A stretch of 64,000 nt of DNA from Apostichopus japonicus (Eukaryota; Echinodermata; Holothuroidea; Aspidochirotida; Stichopodidae): contig NC_092570.1 in the NCBI RefSeq assembly GCF_037975245.1, positions 4,310,001 through 4,374,000 of the forward strand, given 5' to 3'. A program made the translations under genes and the position numbers. Positions 1-11,199 of the stretch are shown here, piece after piece (position 1 is the stretch's first letter; the number at the start of each line of letters is the position of its first letter). The notes beneath the pieces are model-generated. The model searched no databases. It had not been told where the DNA came from and saw only the letters and a program-made list of their open reading frames with translations.

Positions 1-329
1 AGTAACTTATACCTGAAAGATGGTAAAACGGAATATCACAAGCGTAGATTTTGCTTCATAGCTGCCAAAGAATGGAATAGTTTGCCAGCTGAATGCAAGC
101 ATGCCAAATCTTTACCTATTTTTAAACGTTTATTTAATGAATTTTTCAAGTCTTAATCATCTCATTACGCTTTTATGTTCTATACCCATTTTTACAGTTT
201 TGTGATTTACTGTTGTATGTTTAATAGTCTTACTCTCTGTTTGTTTTATAATATTATTTTTCTTATATTGACTGTATTTTAGGGCCTCGGGGAAGATTAG
301 CGTTGGCTAACCGAGTCACCCTTTTAAAG

Positions 330-360
<31 letters not shown>
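1..360 (+). mobile_element. 3' end of a non-LTR retrotransposon (CR1/L2-like LINE)
   Basis: Frame 1 is open from the window edge to a TAA at 154-156 and gives about 51 residues. They include the segment RRFCFIAAKEWNSLPAEC, followed by a phenylalanine- and lysine-rich end. The pattern 'aaxxWNxLPxxi...FK..L' is the usual C-terminal tail of reverse transcriptases of CR1/L2/Rex-type LINEs. The 3' UTR ends in a bulged hairpin at about 284-318 (outer stem CTCGG/CCGAG, inner stem TTAGC/GCTAA) and then a TAA/ATA microsatellite at about 332-360, a typical 3' tail of such elements. The rest of the element lies outside the window. The exact clade is inferred. Confidence 0.75.
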
Positions 361-409
361 TTGTGATATTTCAACTATCTTGATGTGTTTAAGTATGAAA
401 TATTGTTAC

Positions 410-1004
410 CAGGCCTCGACAATTTTTTTTTAAAACTACTCACCAACTGTCGACCGAGTCTAAAATTCTACTCGCCAAAATGTTAAATTTACTCGCCATT
501 TTTTCTCGCAAAGTGTTTGTGTGATATACGCCTAGGTAGTATGGCCTAACTTAGGATATCGCGGTTTAGTGTGACTTTTAGTTGTTAACAGCAAAAACGA
601 TCTATTTAAATTGTGCTTCGTCAAAAGTGTTTAAAACATGATATTCATGCGTTACCCTTGTTTGAGTTGTCGTCACGCATTTATTTAAGTTTGTAGTTTT
701 CCAGTTTGGTTCCACCTATCGTGCATCATTTAGTCGATTAGTATCACATTAGTTTCGAGCTGGTGAACAGAGCTGTTCCTTAGGACCTACTTGTAACAGT
801 GCAGTTGATAATTCTACTGTGATGTGTAACATTAGGCAATAGGCCTTTGTTGATTGGCTCACAAGTTTATAGTAAGCCTATCATATAAAGGCAGTGAGCG
901 AATGAGCCACGCGCTAAAAATGTCGAGCGCAATGCATTTTTTGCTCACAAGTTGCAAATTCTAGTCGCCATTGGCGAGTTGGCGACCGTATTTGTCGAGG
1001 CCTG
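410..1004. mobile_element. Non-autonomous hAT-like DNA transposon (MITE), 595 bp
   Basis: A perfect 13-bp terminal inverted repeat, CAGGCCTCGACAA, stands at 410-422 and again inverted at 992-1004. It is flanked by a perfect 8-bp target duplication, ATTGTTAC, at 402-409 and 1005-1012. An 8-bp duplication with CA...TG ends is diagnostic of the hAT superfamily. Subterminal copies of 'actcgcca / tggcgagt' occur near both ends. There is no transposase ORF, so the element must be mobilised in trans. A short ORF starting at 971 crosses its right end and is not a gene. Confidence 0.88.
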
Positions 1005-1012
1005 ATTGTTAC

Positions 1013-2066
1013 TATTCTTGCCCGAGCAACTATGTATGTTTTCCTTTATATATGAACACTGTATGTCCTAACCATCTTTCCTGCATTGTGTGCTTCACAC
1101 TTTCAATGCAACAAACCCAGACCTTCATACTCTTGGGCAGGTCATCAGTGGAACATCCCAGTGCTGAATTAAGTGGAACGATGCCCAGAAAAGTTGAACA
1201 GAAAGTTACCACGCTTGAAAGAATTAATCATGTGATTGGTCCATAATTACACAATACAAATCACCATTTAACAAGATTTTCAGGAGTTTATTGATGTAGT
1301 TTCTACAGACTTTTCTGGCTAATCTATAATAGCAGGGAACACCTGGAGCACTAGTGCACAGCAATGAAAGAACATGACAGATAGATAGTACCCTATAAAT
1401 GTTATAACTTTTTAAAAATGCTTTGGTATGCAAAATATACTTGAAATTATACCCAATTGCTTAATTATAGCAATTGTATGCAAATATATCCCACAAAATT
1501 CCTGATTAATTCGTTCAATGGGGCATTGCTCTGTTAGGCTTAAAAGTATGTTGAGTTGTACACTTGTGAGTTACAAAACTTGTTCATAAATCACTAAATA
1601 ACAATAACTGGGGGAAAGCATTTCATTTGATGCTTTTGCAAAAAGCAATGTTAGGATATGAGTGATACATATTACAATATACTGCCTTGCAGAGTTAATC
1701 AATTCATGGTTAAATGAACAGTTGTTTACAGTCTTAGGCTTACTTAATTACATGACCTGCATAGCCTATACATAGTAACATTAGGCTTATGTAGGTCCTT
1801 ATGATAGGTTAAATGAATAATGAACGGGTACCCAGGCAACCGACCGTAATTAGCAGACAGGTACCCAAGTGCAAATCTTTGGACATTGTGTTGTGGAAGA
1901 AAAAATTCAATGGAAATATGAAATAATAGTATTGATTTTTTTTCAGGTATATCTTTTCTCCATATATCATAGGCCCAAAGTAATTCAAACTGATCCCTGC
2001 TGATGGTTGCATTTGTCGTTTGTTCCTGTCAATTCTATCATAGTTCTCATCCTTTTTTCTTGGCAG
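1013..2066 (+). other. Intron 1 of the TCTP gene, no other feature recognised
   Basis: I see no exon, RNA gene or clear repeat here. I looked for the usual short first coding exon of TCTP (about ten codons beginning Met-Ile-Ile/Val-Tyr) between 1 and 2066 and did not find it, so it probably lies left of the window. The stretch ends in a pyrimidine-rich tract and the acceptor AG at 2065-2066. Confidence 0.5.
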
Positions 2067-5000
2067 ATGAGGTGCTGTTCGACGACGCCTATCCTATAAA
2101 GCTAGTTGATGACTTGTACTACAGGGTCACTGGAAAGGTAAGTTTGTGCATTACCTCTGTATAATGCAACTAGAAACATTTGTAATCACTAATTGTTCAG
2201 GAATTGTATGAAATAACTGTTAAATCTAGCCAATTAACCTCGTACTAGTTTTTGGTTTCGATGATGATCGAAACCTTTGCATTCATGATGGTGTATGTGG
2301 TATTGTATGTGTTAGCGTGTGTGCGTTTGTGATGCCCAGCTTGTAAACATGATGGGAAGGTCGGAACAATTTCATATTTGGCATGTAGAAGAAACCACAT
2401 TGAGGACAAGAAGCCTATTGTTTTTGGTGGAGGTCAAAGGTAATTTTGGGTCACCAGGGGTCAAATTGATATAAACTTGTAAATAGGCTATCAAGAAGGG
2501 AAGGTCAGACCAATGTCATATTTGGTGTGTAGAAGTACCACAAAGGTGAGCCAAAAATTAAGCAACTTGAACATGACCCTGATACCACACAGTGTTCCAC
2601 ACTATAAAGCCAACCGCACAGTACCTGTGATTAATAGCAAGAGTGTCAGTTTAGTAGAGAGTGGCTGGTGTATTGTCAAGCTGGCTATGTTATCGTGTTA
2701 TGGAAGAATCAGCTTAAAATGAAGTAGCAGATTGAAGCTAGTAAACTTGTTGGAAAGAGGCGGTTGGGTGTGTTGAAGGAGGGGAGGGGGTGGGGGCAGA
2801 GCTGAGCTGTTACATGGTCATAGCAACCTCTTCTCAATTAATGTCAAGTAAGCTACCAATGGTTCATTTAGCTACAATTCAAGCCAACTGTGTTGTGTTT
2901 TAATTTTTTTAATAGCTCACCTCTGAATCGACAGACGTTAACGAGTCTGTCATCGCAGGCAACGCATCTGCCGAAGGAGGCTGGGAGGCCTTTGAAGCTA
3001 ATGTGAGGAAAGGTGTCAACATAGTTCTAGCCTACCATCTGAAAGAAATTGAAGGTCTGGACAGGAAGGAGTATATAACCTTATTCAAACAATATGCTAG
3101 AAGGTAAGTCTTTAAAATGGAACCATCTGCATCTACAATTTAAAAGCGTGTGGTTGTATAAGTTTCATTCTTAAATTTTGTAAATGTCCAACTCACAAAT
3201 TGACCAGCTTTACTACCAAAGTAAAAGCTAGATGATGCAGTACTGGACTCAACAAAAGCCAATGGCACAAGTAGCTTTTGCAAACAAAGAGTATGTATGC
3301 CTGTCCTGATTTCTGCATTTGTTTAGATTGAGGCAAGTACTATTCGAGAAAAAGTGTGGTTGATAAATAGATTAATTGTTTGATTTTTTCCAGGAAACTA
3401 ATGTTCAGGCTTTGAAAACTTTATAGTTTCTTTGACCTTGTTGTGGTATTAGTGTTACAAATTATGCAATTATCTATGCCCATGCTGTGGGTTAGGCCTT
3501 GGTTTGTCTCGTTCGTTAAATAGTGCCGTAGATGTCCAAGCGAAACATTGATGGTTGGTTTGAATATGAACAGGCCTTCTGGTGGTTGTGAATTTGTCGT
3601 TACAAACGAAAAAGATTCTGTGATGGTAAGCTAATACTTGCACAGCAAAAGAAACTCTTATTACGAGAGAAACCTACTTTTGGAAATTCATTCCACCACA
3701 TCCTCAGATGCACCACAAACACTGACATTTTCCTTGAGAGCTTTATGATCTGTGATAAATGCAGCAATAAAGCTAAATGTTTTTTGGCGCCTTTTGCTTC
3801 TCGCTCAGGCTTATAAGGCACTACAAGAAAAACCTTCCCGACAAAGTTGCCGAATTGGAAGATAAGATCCGAATGCTTTTGGAAGAGGTGGAGAAGCTAT
3901 TGAAGGCTGAGGAGTTCCAGTTTTTCCAGGCCGTTTCAGATATAGGGGAAGGAATGGTTGCCCTTCTTGGATATGAGGAGGATGGTATGACGCCTTACAT
4001 GATCTTTTACAAACATGGCTTGCGAGAAGAGAAATTGGTAAATAGTGTGTTCAAATTATTCTGATTCAGTGGCGTACCAAGGGGGGGGGGGGGGCGGTCT
4101 GCCTGTCTGCCTCAGGTACCAGTTAATGGGTGTGCCATGGCCCAAATAAGAGGGGCAGCTTATCAGGGTACCGTTATGGATAAAGGGGTGGGGGGTAGCC
4201 ACTTGGAAAAGGGGCCCCTGATTCTCATTATTTACTAATGCTTTGCCCAAAAAACTACAGGTAAATGTTTCGTTATTTTGGCCAAAATGTAGCTGTATAT
4301 AAGAATAGTCTATTGGTCGTATTTTGAATGAACCATAGGAAAAATTAAGAAACATTCACTGAAGAATGAGAATTCCGAACCATATCATCATTTCAAAGCT
4401 CTGCCAGAGATAGTACCATTTTTAAAACCCCCTTTCATAATCAAACAATTCTCAAAGGAGAGGGGGACACTCCTTCCCTGAGGATGGTATCCCTTGCATG
4501 GGTTGACAAGGGAAGGATTTCCCCCGGTGCCAATTATTCTGATTTTTAAGGATGGACAAGGAAGCAGGATGAAGTTATCTCATGGCTCATACCAAACAGT
4601 CTCTTACCAATAATCTTTTGTATTGGCCTTGTATTCTGCTGTAGTTGGACTGCACTGGTAATTGCCTGATTCACGGTAGCCTCATAACTCAAGAGGACTG
4701 CAAACCATGATGGTCAAGACCCTGGGTTCTGCCATGAGTCAAAACCCACCAGATGACCACCACCCATATTAGTCACAACCCACCATATTACCCCCCCCCC
4801 CCCCACCCATCAGAATCTATGCTCCAAATGCATGACATAAGTTTGGAGTGTGGACTCGATGTTAAAACAAGCAACATAATCGATCTCAATCGGCAAGCTT
4901 TGAATACTGGAGAAGAGGTTTTGCCTGGAAAAATGTTGCGACCCACCCAAAAAATTTCCACCAACCAACTTTTGAGCAGAGTCCAATATTTTGCTGACTG

Positions 5001-5480
5001 TCATCTTAAATGATGTGACATAAAGCTATTAGTAGAGTCTGTCAAAGCTATAAATAAAATGTGGGTGTACCGTGGGACAGTACACTGGTCCATTGATACG
5101 TCTATTTAGAGGCCATATTTCAGGAGACCCAACATGAGGCCCTCCTTATTTCAGGGACAGGTGGTCTGATGGACGACCGAGGATATTCTGTTGAAATTTG
5201 CCCTGATGTGTACCCTCTGGGTGAGGTCAGATTGTTGCTATGCAAACAGCTGTCCCTTAAGAGGAGAAAAAAGTAACCTATTCTTGTAAATTTTGCCATA
5301 ACTTTTAATCATGGCATGATCACAAAGTGTATTATGTCAGCAGACATTTTGAGGTATAATTCATTTTGTAGAATGTTGAATACCTCTTGTCATAACATTT
5401 ACAAGGTAGTTAAAGTAGAAATGGAAACTATTGGTAACTTCCTGGATCTTATGTTTTTTCTTTTTTCTTTTACACAGTGA
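2067..5480 (+). CDS. TPT1: Translationally controlled tumour protein (TCTP/fortilin), 5'-partial
   Basis: TCTP is a small cytosolic calcium- and microtubule-binding protein linked to growth, TOR/Rheb signalling and survival. Four exons are visible: 2067-2137, 2916-3103, 3810-or-3809 to 4037 (acceptor AG at 3807-3808, so 3809) and 5478 onward. The junction phases agree and give 163 residues. TCTP signature 1 is seen as VIAGNASAEGG (exon 2916-3103) and signature 2 as GMVALLGYEEDGMTPYMIF (exon 3809-4037). The central helical hairpin is rich in Lys and Glu. The family is about 172 residues long, so only about ten N-terminal residues are missing; they sit on an exon left of the window. The coding sequence ends in EEKL at 4037 with donor GTAAAT, and the next acceptor (ttttacacag) is followed at once by TGA at 5478-5480, so the last exon contributes only the stop codon. 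A hAT-like element sits in that last intron. Confidence 0.93.
4067..4536. mobile_element. hAT-like MITE in the last TCTP intron
   Basis: The left end, CAGTGGCGTACCAAGG, is followed by a G run, as in other members of this group in the window. An 8-bp direct repeat, TTCTGATT, flanks the element at 4059-4066 and 4537-4544. The right end (about 4525-4536, GGTGCCAATTA) is a degraded version of the expected complement. Long G and C runs occur inside. The right terminus is inferred from the target duplication. Confidence 0.6.
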
Positions 5481-5584
5481 CGACCGTCAGCCATAGAATG
5501 TGTGCTAGCAGGATGAACAGAATTTCAGCAGAATCAACTTTACAGAAAAATAACCCTTGAGGAAATCATCCTCATATGCCAATC

Positions 5585-5590
5585 AATAAA
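5585..5590 (+). promoter_or_regulatory. Possible polyadenylation signal of TCTP
   Basis: AATAAA lies 105 bases after the stop codon at 5478, which fits the short 3' UTR usual for TCTP mRNAs. A second candidate, AAATAAATAAAC, lies near 6149. Which one is used cannot be decided without transcripts. Confidence 0.45.
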
Positions 5591-5599
5591 CTTGTGCTC

Positions 5600-8500
5600 T
5601 TGCATATGGAGCACAGTGAACTAGACTTTACCGAAATGTTTTGAAAATAACCTAAAGGATCCTATTGAATCTCGTCGCCCCAGACTTAAGTGATGACAAA
5701 GGAAGAGGTCGCTGCATATTTTTCTTTTTTCGTTTCATGCAATTCCTGCAAAAGCCTTTAGGACCAGTTTGATTGGTGATACTATTTCATGTTCAGTGGT
5801 TCTTAGAAAGGAAGTAGGTGATCAATAAGAAAATAGAAACCTGTTTGTGTTTATTCAGATATATGTCTGCCATGCATGTTTCCAGGAGGGCTTGGAATAT
5901 TCATTTAAAATTCAAATAGTCAAGCTTCGTGAGTCAGGTATATATAAGTTTTAATGAGAGATATTTATGGCCAAAAGTTGCCTCTTCTTTGGGCAATTTT
6001 AAATGTGCCACGAAACTTAGTGAGGGTATATTTTTCTTGCGTCGAGAGAGTGGTCACCACGGCCTACGGTCAGTCCTCGTCGGTTACTACAGAAGGTTGT
6101 CAAGTTGATGATTCATTCTAAAAAAGAGTAAAGGAAGCTTCTTGCAAATGAAATAAATAAACAAACAGAAAACTGAGAAATGTGTCATGCTGTCATAACG
6201 TAAATGTGTGTATGATATTTTCTTGCAACTTCTACTGTTGGGACTTGTTATTAAGTTGTCATACTTAATGAGATGCATGACAGTAAATAATTGAGAAAGT
6301 TGTATCTATCCTTGATAACAGCAAGTGAGATATTAAATAAGTCCAGGACATCAGGTTGGGAAGGGAGTTGATAGTCAATTCCATTTGTAAGTAAAAAGCT
6401 CAGTACACATACTGCTTTGGGACCTGCTTCACCATTATCGCAAACAAATCTGCTAGACAGTCAAATAATGGTCACACATATTCAGGATGGAACAAACAAT
6501 TGACTGCCACCCTCTGAGCATTTCTTCTTCTCTCAAATATTTAACTGAACCCTCCTCTTGTTTGCGCTGATGGATGCAAGATGAATTGGGTGGGGGGGGG
6601 GGAAGTCTGCTGTAGCATATGGATTGTCAGGTACCGTCAAACCTACCCTGTGCCCTTTTCGACAATCTGAAATTTATTACTAGAAGCTAATATGAGGTGT
6701 CACTGATTTGCTTTCAGAAGGAGTGTAGGTGCAAAGAAAAGTATTTTTCTAATTGTAGGTGAAATCTCTCATTTATTTCCAATGCATGATAACATGTGTG
6801 ATAATTATTGTAATGATGCTACATTTGGAACTGATATACATAACACTGATTTAGAGCTGAAAATTCCAAAAATGTATGAAATATTGAAAGCCAATAATAT
6901 TTTAACCTGATTTAAAAAAAATAGCATCATCTATTACGATGCTTGGCAGTTACAACAAAATGCTACGACACAAGATACTATGTTCATTTGCTGCTAACCT
7001 TTGCTTAGAAATACAGTAACACCTACATTACCCATAATTTGAATGGTATGTTCCATGAACAAACCACCTTTCCTATGCATACGTCCTTCACAAACAAGAA
7101 CATTTCCTAATTTCCAAGAACTGTTTGGCGAGCAAAGATAATAGATATGAATATTGATAACTAGGTGAAGCAACAAAAACTTATATTTGTATAATTTTTA
7201 AAATCCAGAAAAGCTCTGGTCCCGACATGGTTTGAATAGTCCAGGTTTCACTTTCAAGTTATTCTGGAGTGATTATCAGGACATACAAATACAAAAGAGA
7301 TACCCTGCTTTACAGAAATAAACCCTACATGTTAGCAGACCGCAATTATCTGTCCTGGTTATTGCGACGGCATGTTTTGCAAAAAGAAGTTCAGGGGATT
7401 CTTTGGTATGTAATTAATTGCACAACAAACTTCACTCAAACCTACCAAAGATTACCTCGATGACCATGAAGGTACTTGTGTCATCGGTGCTGGTCAGAAT
7501 ATGCACCAAACTTCCCAATAACAAATGACGGTATCCTCAAAAATAATTTTCAAATGTTGTGGAATGTTGAGAAAAAATCTCCAGATTGTCTTTCTATACC
7601 ACAGAATTTTGTTTCCAGATTTTACCGCTTAACTTCATTGACGCATCAATCTAGCACATAGACCAATAGGACGGATGGCTCGAAGAACAATAGTCACAGA
7701 CAAAACAAGACATTTATAGCCCCACCCCCCAAATTTCCAAAAATTTGTTAAGTGCAAATAACGTTGGATTTCATCCATTCATTGCTAGTATGAATGAGTA
7801 AGAACATTTTCTTGAGTTACTCTGATTTGTGAAAACAATCGTTAGCTTAAAACTACTATTTAGGCCTAGACTAAGAAGCCAACAATCCTTGCCTTAAAGG
7901 CCTGCGCATTCATGACATTCATGAACATCTTGAAAATTAGAGTAGCGATAAAAACATATCTACACTACATTTTGCTTCTCTTTCTGTTGGCCTGTAAACA
8001 TATCAAAACTACAATTCTGCCTTAAAACCATCCATTAAATTTGCTGAAAACTTATTAACAGGAAAACAGTGTTTGTACAACATGCTTGACCTGCCAACAC
8101 CCCACTTCCCCCTCCCCCCCCCCCTAAAAAAAGGTGTAACCTGAATCATTAAAAAAAACCTGGAGCCTGAAAGCTGTTCAAACAAATGTTTCAAGTCAAA
8201 TTATAAAATTCATTTATTATATGAAAGAAATATCCACAACTCCACTGAAATCTGCTTTGCTCTGTTTTATCGGTGGAAGTTTGCAATGTATGTATGATTT
8301 ATCGTTCCCAACATGAAACGGTACATGGGGCCGAGAGTCTCGCGTCAAGATCGTAAGAATTGGCATGAACAACAACACTCATCGTGAATCAGATACTCTT
8401 CAAAAACATTAATTTATTCAGTTAGAACCTGAGATTAATCAATTGTTTCCAATTATCCTAACAAATCATGCCTTTAAATCAGTTCCATGATTAAAAGATT

Positions 8501-9480
8501 AAATTACTATAACTTTTGATTCCTGACACACTGGGTGATCAGCTTTTCAAGGGTGTATATGACATCAGTAATCTAAATGAAAAGAATCCAAAACACAATG
8601 TTGAAACGAACCATTTCATCTTGGTCACACCATCTAGTCCTTTGGCACTGCAAGAAAAAATATTGAAAAAGTTACATAAATCCTCTGGTGCTGCAGGTTT
8701 TTACATCAAAGGTTTTACCATGTGTGACTACTGTGTAAAGTCTTTAGCATTAGGTAACGGTAAAAGTTTCAAAATAACCGTGTGGAGTAATAATGAAATC
8801 AATATCAGATGATCATTTCCATTCCGCTCAAATAGATCACCAACTCCCAGTTTTTCCCAGCGATGTTTGAGGGTTATCATGTGACTCTCGTTAATTCTGT
8901 TTACCAGTGTGTGTTGCAGGTAAAAAAAAAAAAAAAAAAATAGAAATTAAATCTTCAATCATCACTTTGTGATGCATGCACTGAAAAATTTCATCCACCT
9001 CACCAGCCTGGGCAACACACACACAGCTGAAGGGAAATTCCTTGGCTAATTGAACAAGAAATGTCCATATCACATGCATTAAACATTTTGACCTGCTGTG
9101 CCTTAGACAATATGCAGCTTTCCAAACTATTAGAAGAGGGCAACAACCTTTGATGAAGACCTTTGTTTAGATGCTGATCAGAGATAAGGCTTGGTAGCAA
9201 ACACCCAAGAAACCAAATTGAATATTTGTTTCCTAATTTTGTCATGTGATCAAAATAACATGATAACACTAATCTCTGCAGACTCACCTGCTGACAGATA
9301 GAGAATACACTGCTTCTCCCACATGAGTAACGACAGCAAAGTACCAACTATAAAATGAATTTGTAAAAAAAGAAAAGAAATGGATATAAATACATATATA
9401 TGTATATATATATAGATATATATTATATTAATATATATATATTACATTTAACACTTCTTTTAAATCTCAGGCTTTCCTAA
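5600..9480. other. Gene-poor interval downstream of TCTP
   Basis: No exon, RNA gene or domain is recognisable on either strand. The longest open stretch is 8516-8812 (+, 98 codons, opening with TTG rather than ATG). It contains a lysine-rich segment and resembles nothing I know; a single orphan exon is possible but unsupported. An AT microsatellite (about 9392-9440) and poly-A near 8922-8941 are low-complexity sequence. Confidence 0.4.
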
Positions 9481-9488
9481 ACACTTTC

Positions 9489-9801
9489 AAAGGGATATTT
9501 TGGAGGCCAAAGTTGATTGTTTAACCAAAATGCTGGAAATTTCCTGCATCTTTAGGTCAAATCCACATCCCCATCGCATTTTCAATGGCGTAGATCGAAT
9601 TGTACAAATTTTGTGCTATTTTTTCGTCGAGGGATACTGTGGTGGTAAATAATATGAAAATTATAATGAAGAGAAAAATATTTCAAACTGTTGGTTGAAA
9701 AGTGTAAAAAAAAGAAGGAAGGTGGGGTTTTCAACTAACACTATGGAATATCTTTCTCTCTAAGATTAGTGTTATATTTTTGGCCACTGGAGTATTCCTT
9801 T
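9489..9801. mobile_element. Inverted-repeat-bounded repeat, probable MITE
   Basis: The left end AAAGGGATATTTTGGAGGCC and the inverted right end AAAGGAATACTCCAGTGGCC agree at most positions and are followed on both sides by an A-rich run. They bound 313 bases with no ORF. I could not find a convincing target duplication, so the superfamily is not assigned and the exact ends are uncertain. Confidence 0.45.
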
Positions 9802-10530
9802 AGTATCTTCCATGTCAATTCACAAGCGCACACACAATACTTACATCCATTTGATGATAACTGGTTGATCAACAGCAAAGTACCTTGCCAGCGTTCCTAG
9901 AGGTCCCATGTATGTGTATGGCACAGAATCTGGACAGTAATAACACAGCTGGATGTACAAATGGGAAAAATATAGATCAGGTCCTGAAAACATAAATCTC
10001 TGCAATGATAATAGCGACTGTATACAGTACTTGGGCGAAAATTGAGAACTTGGATAAGTTATTATGTAACCCAGACTGCCCAGCAGGTTTTTAGTATAAG
10101 TATAACAGCTGCATGAGTACAGGTAGAATTCCCTTTGGGATGAGTATGGGTACAAGGCTCTAGGCAAGAGTCTTAGTACTAAATCTTGCATTAGTATCCC
10201 TGGTGCATTTTCTGAATAAGAGTAAAAACCCAAAAGAGCAAAACTTGCAAGTAGAGGTGAAACAAGTATGAGTCGATCTTACTGTTCCAACTCGTTTGGT
10301 TTCCGCTTTTCCTGCTTTTTCATCACAATACATAACTTTTCCTGCTTTTCATTTGTTTTATTAGATGTGATTTTAAAATGAAGCTAATTTGCTCAGAATC
10401 TTTGTTATGAAAGTGCTTTAACACAGATCATACACCACACAAGAAATCTGAGATGTCTGGAATTTGTTAACAAAGTTCTAACATTTGCATGCAAATCCCC
10501 TTGCAAATATTGCAGCCTATAGCCACTATA

Positions 10531-11191
10531 GGGGACAAACTAAAACGAATGACAGCGAATGACCGAATGACAATTGACTTTGTACAGGGTCAATTATCAT
10601 TTGCGAATGACAGCGAATGACAGCGAATGACAACGAATGACAACAACTTGGACAACGAATGACAACGAAGGACAGTGTTGAAAAGTGCTAGAATGATAAA
10701 CGGAGTGGAGTAAATGCGGTTATTGGTTTTCTGCGCAACAATGATTTTAGGAAAATCGCATCACATGTTTGCAGGGTTTTGGTGTAATTTACGGATAGAA
10801 ACCACAGGGAAAGTTTTTGTGTGAGATTGCGCTTGAGTGCTATGCTTTTTACCTCTGTAGATTTATACAGAAAGATAACTGAAGCCATTTCAAGATTATG
10901 GTATGGTTAGTTTCTAACAATTAATATCGGAAAAGTGACGTTAAATTTACTTTAAAATCAGACAATTTAAAATCAGACTTACAATTTAGCTTACTATAAG
11001 GTGCGTTTTTATCTTGTCCGTACTTTACTAGATGTAGATACCCACGAAGTATGAACTGTGATATCCGGTTGAAGCAAATGTCTGTGCTGTCATTACTGTC
11101 ATTCGTTTTAGTCAACGCAATTTTTTAGTGTGTACAACATATTGTCATTCGTTATGTGTAACGCAATTGTCATTCGTTTTAGTAACACCCC
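10531..11191. mobile_element. Mutator-like (MULE-type) non-autonomous element with iterated subterminal motifs
   Basis: The left end reads GGGG, four variable bases, then ACTAAAACGAATGACA. The right end, inverted, reads GGGG, four different bases, then the same ACTAAAACGAATGACA. The sequence CCACTATAGG flanks both sides (10523-10532 and 11190-11199), so the target duplication is 8-10 bp depending on where the G/C ends are cut. This fits the 8-10 bp duplications of Mutator-like elements. The motif CGAATGACA or a close variant is repeated about nine times in the first 145 bases and again, inverted, near the right end, like iterated transposase-binding sites. There is no transposase ORF. Confidence 0.65.
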
Positions 11192-11199
11192 ACTATAGG

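Noticed and set aside
639-700. ATG-ATA-TTC stretch as the first exon of TCTP
   Set aside because: The following codons do not resemble the TCTP N terminus, and the stretch lies inside the hAT element.
4791-4804. Many long G or C homopolymers (also 40131-40158, 40906-40924, 41827-41845) as possible assembly gaps
   Set aside because: Several fall at conserved positions inside MITE ends and recur in copies, so they look genuine, although their exact lengths may be unreliable.
9000-9347. 115-codon ORF on the minus strand
   Set aside because: No recognisable domain; composition looks like random translation of intergenic DNA.
9841-10233. 130-codon ORF on the minus strand
   Set aside because: Tyr-, Ser- and Leu-rich with no domain, no splice context and no repeat-independent support.
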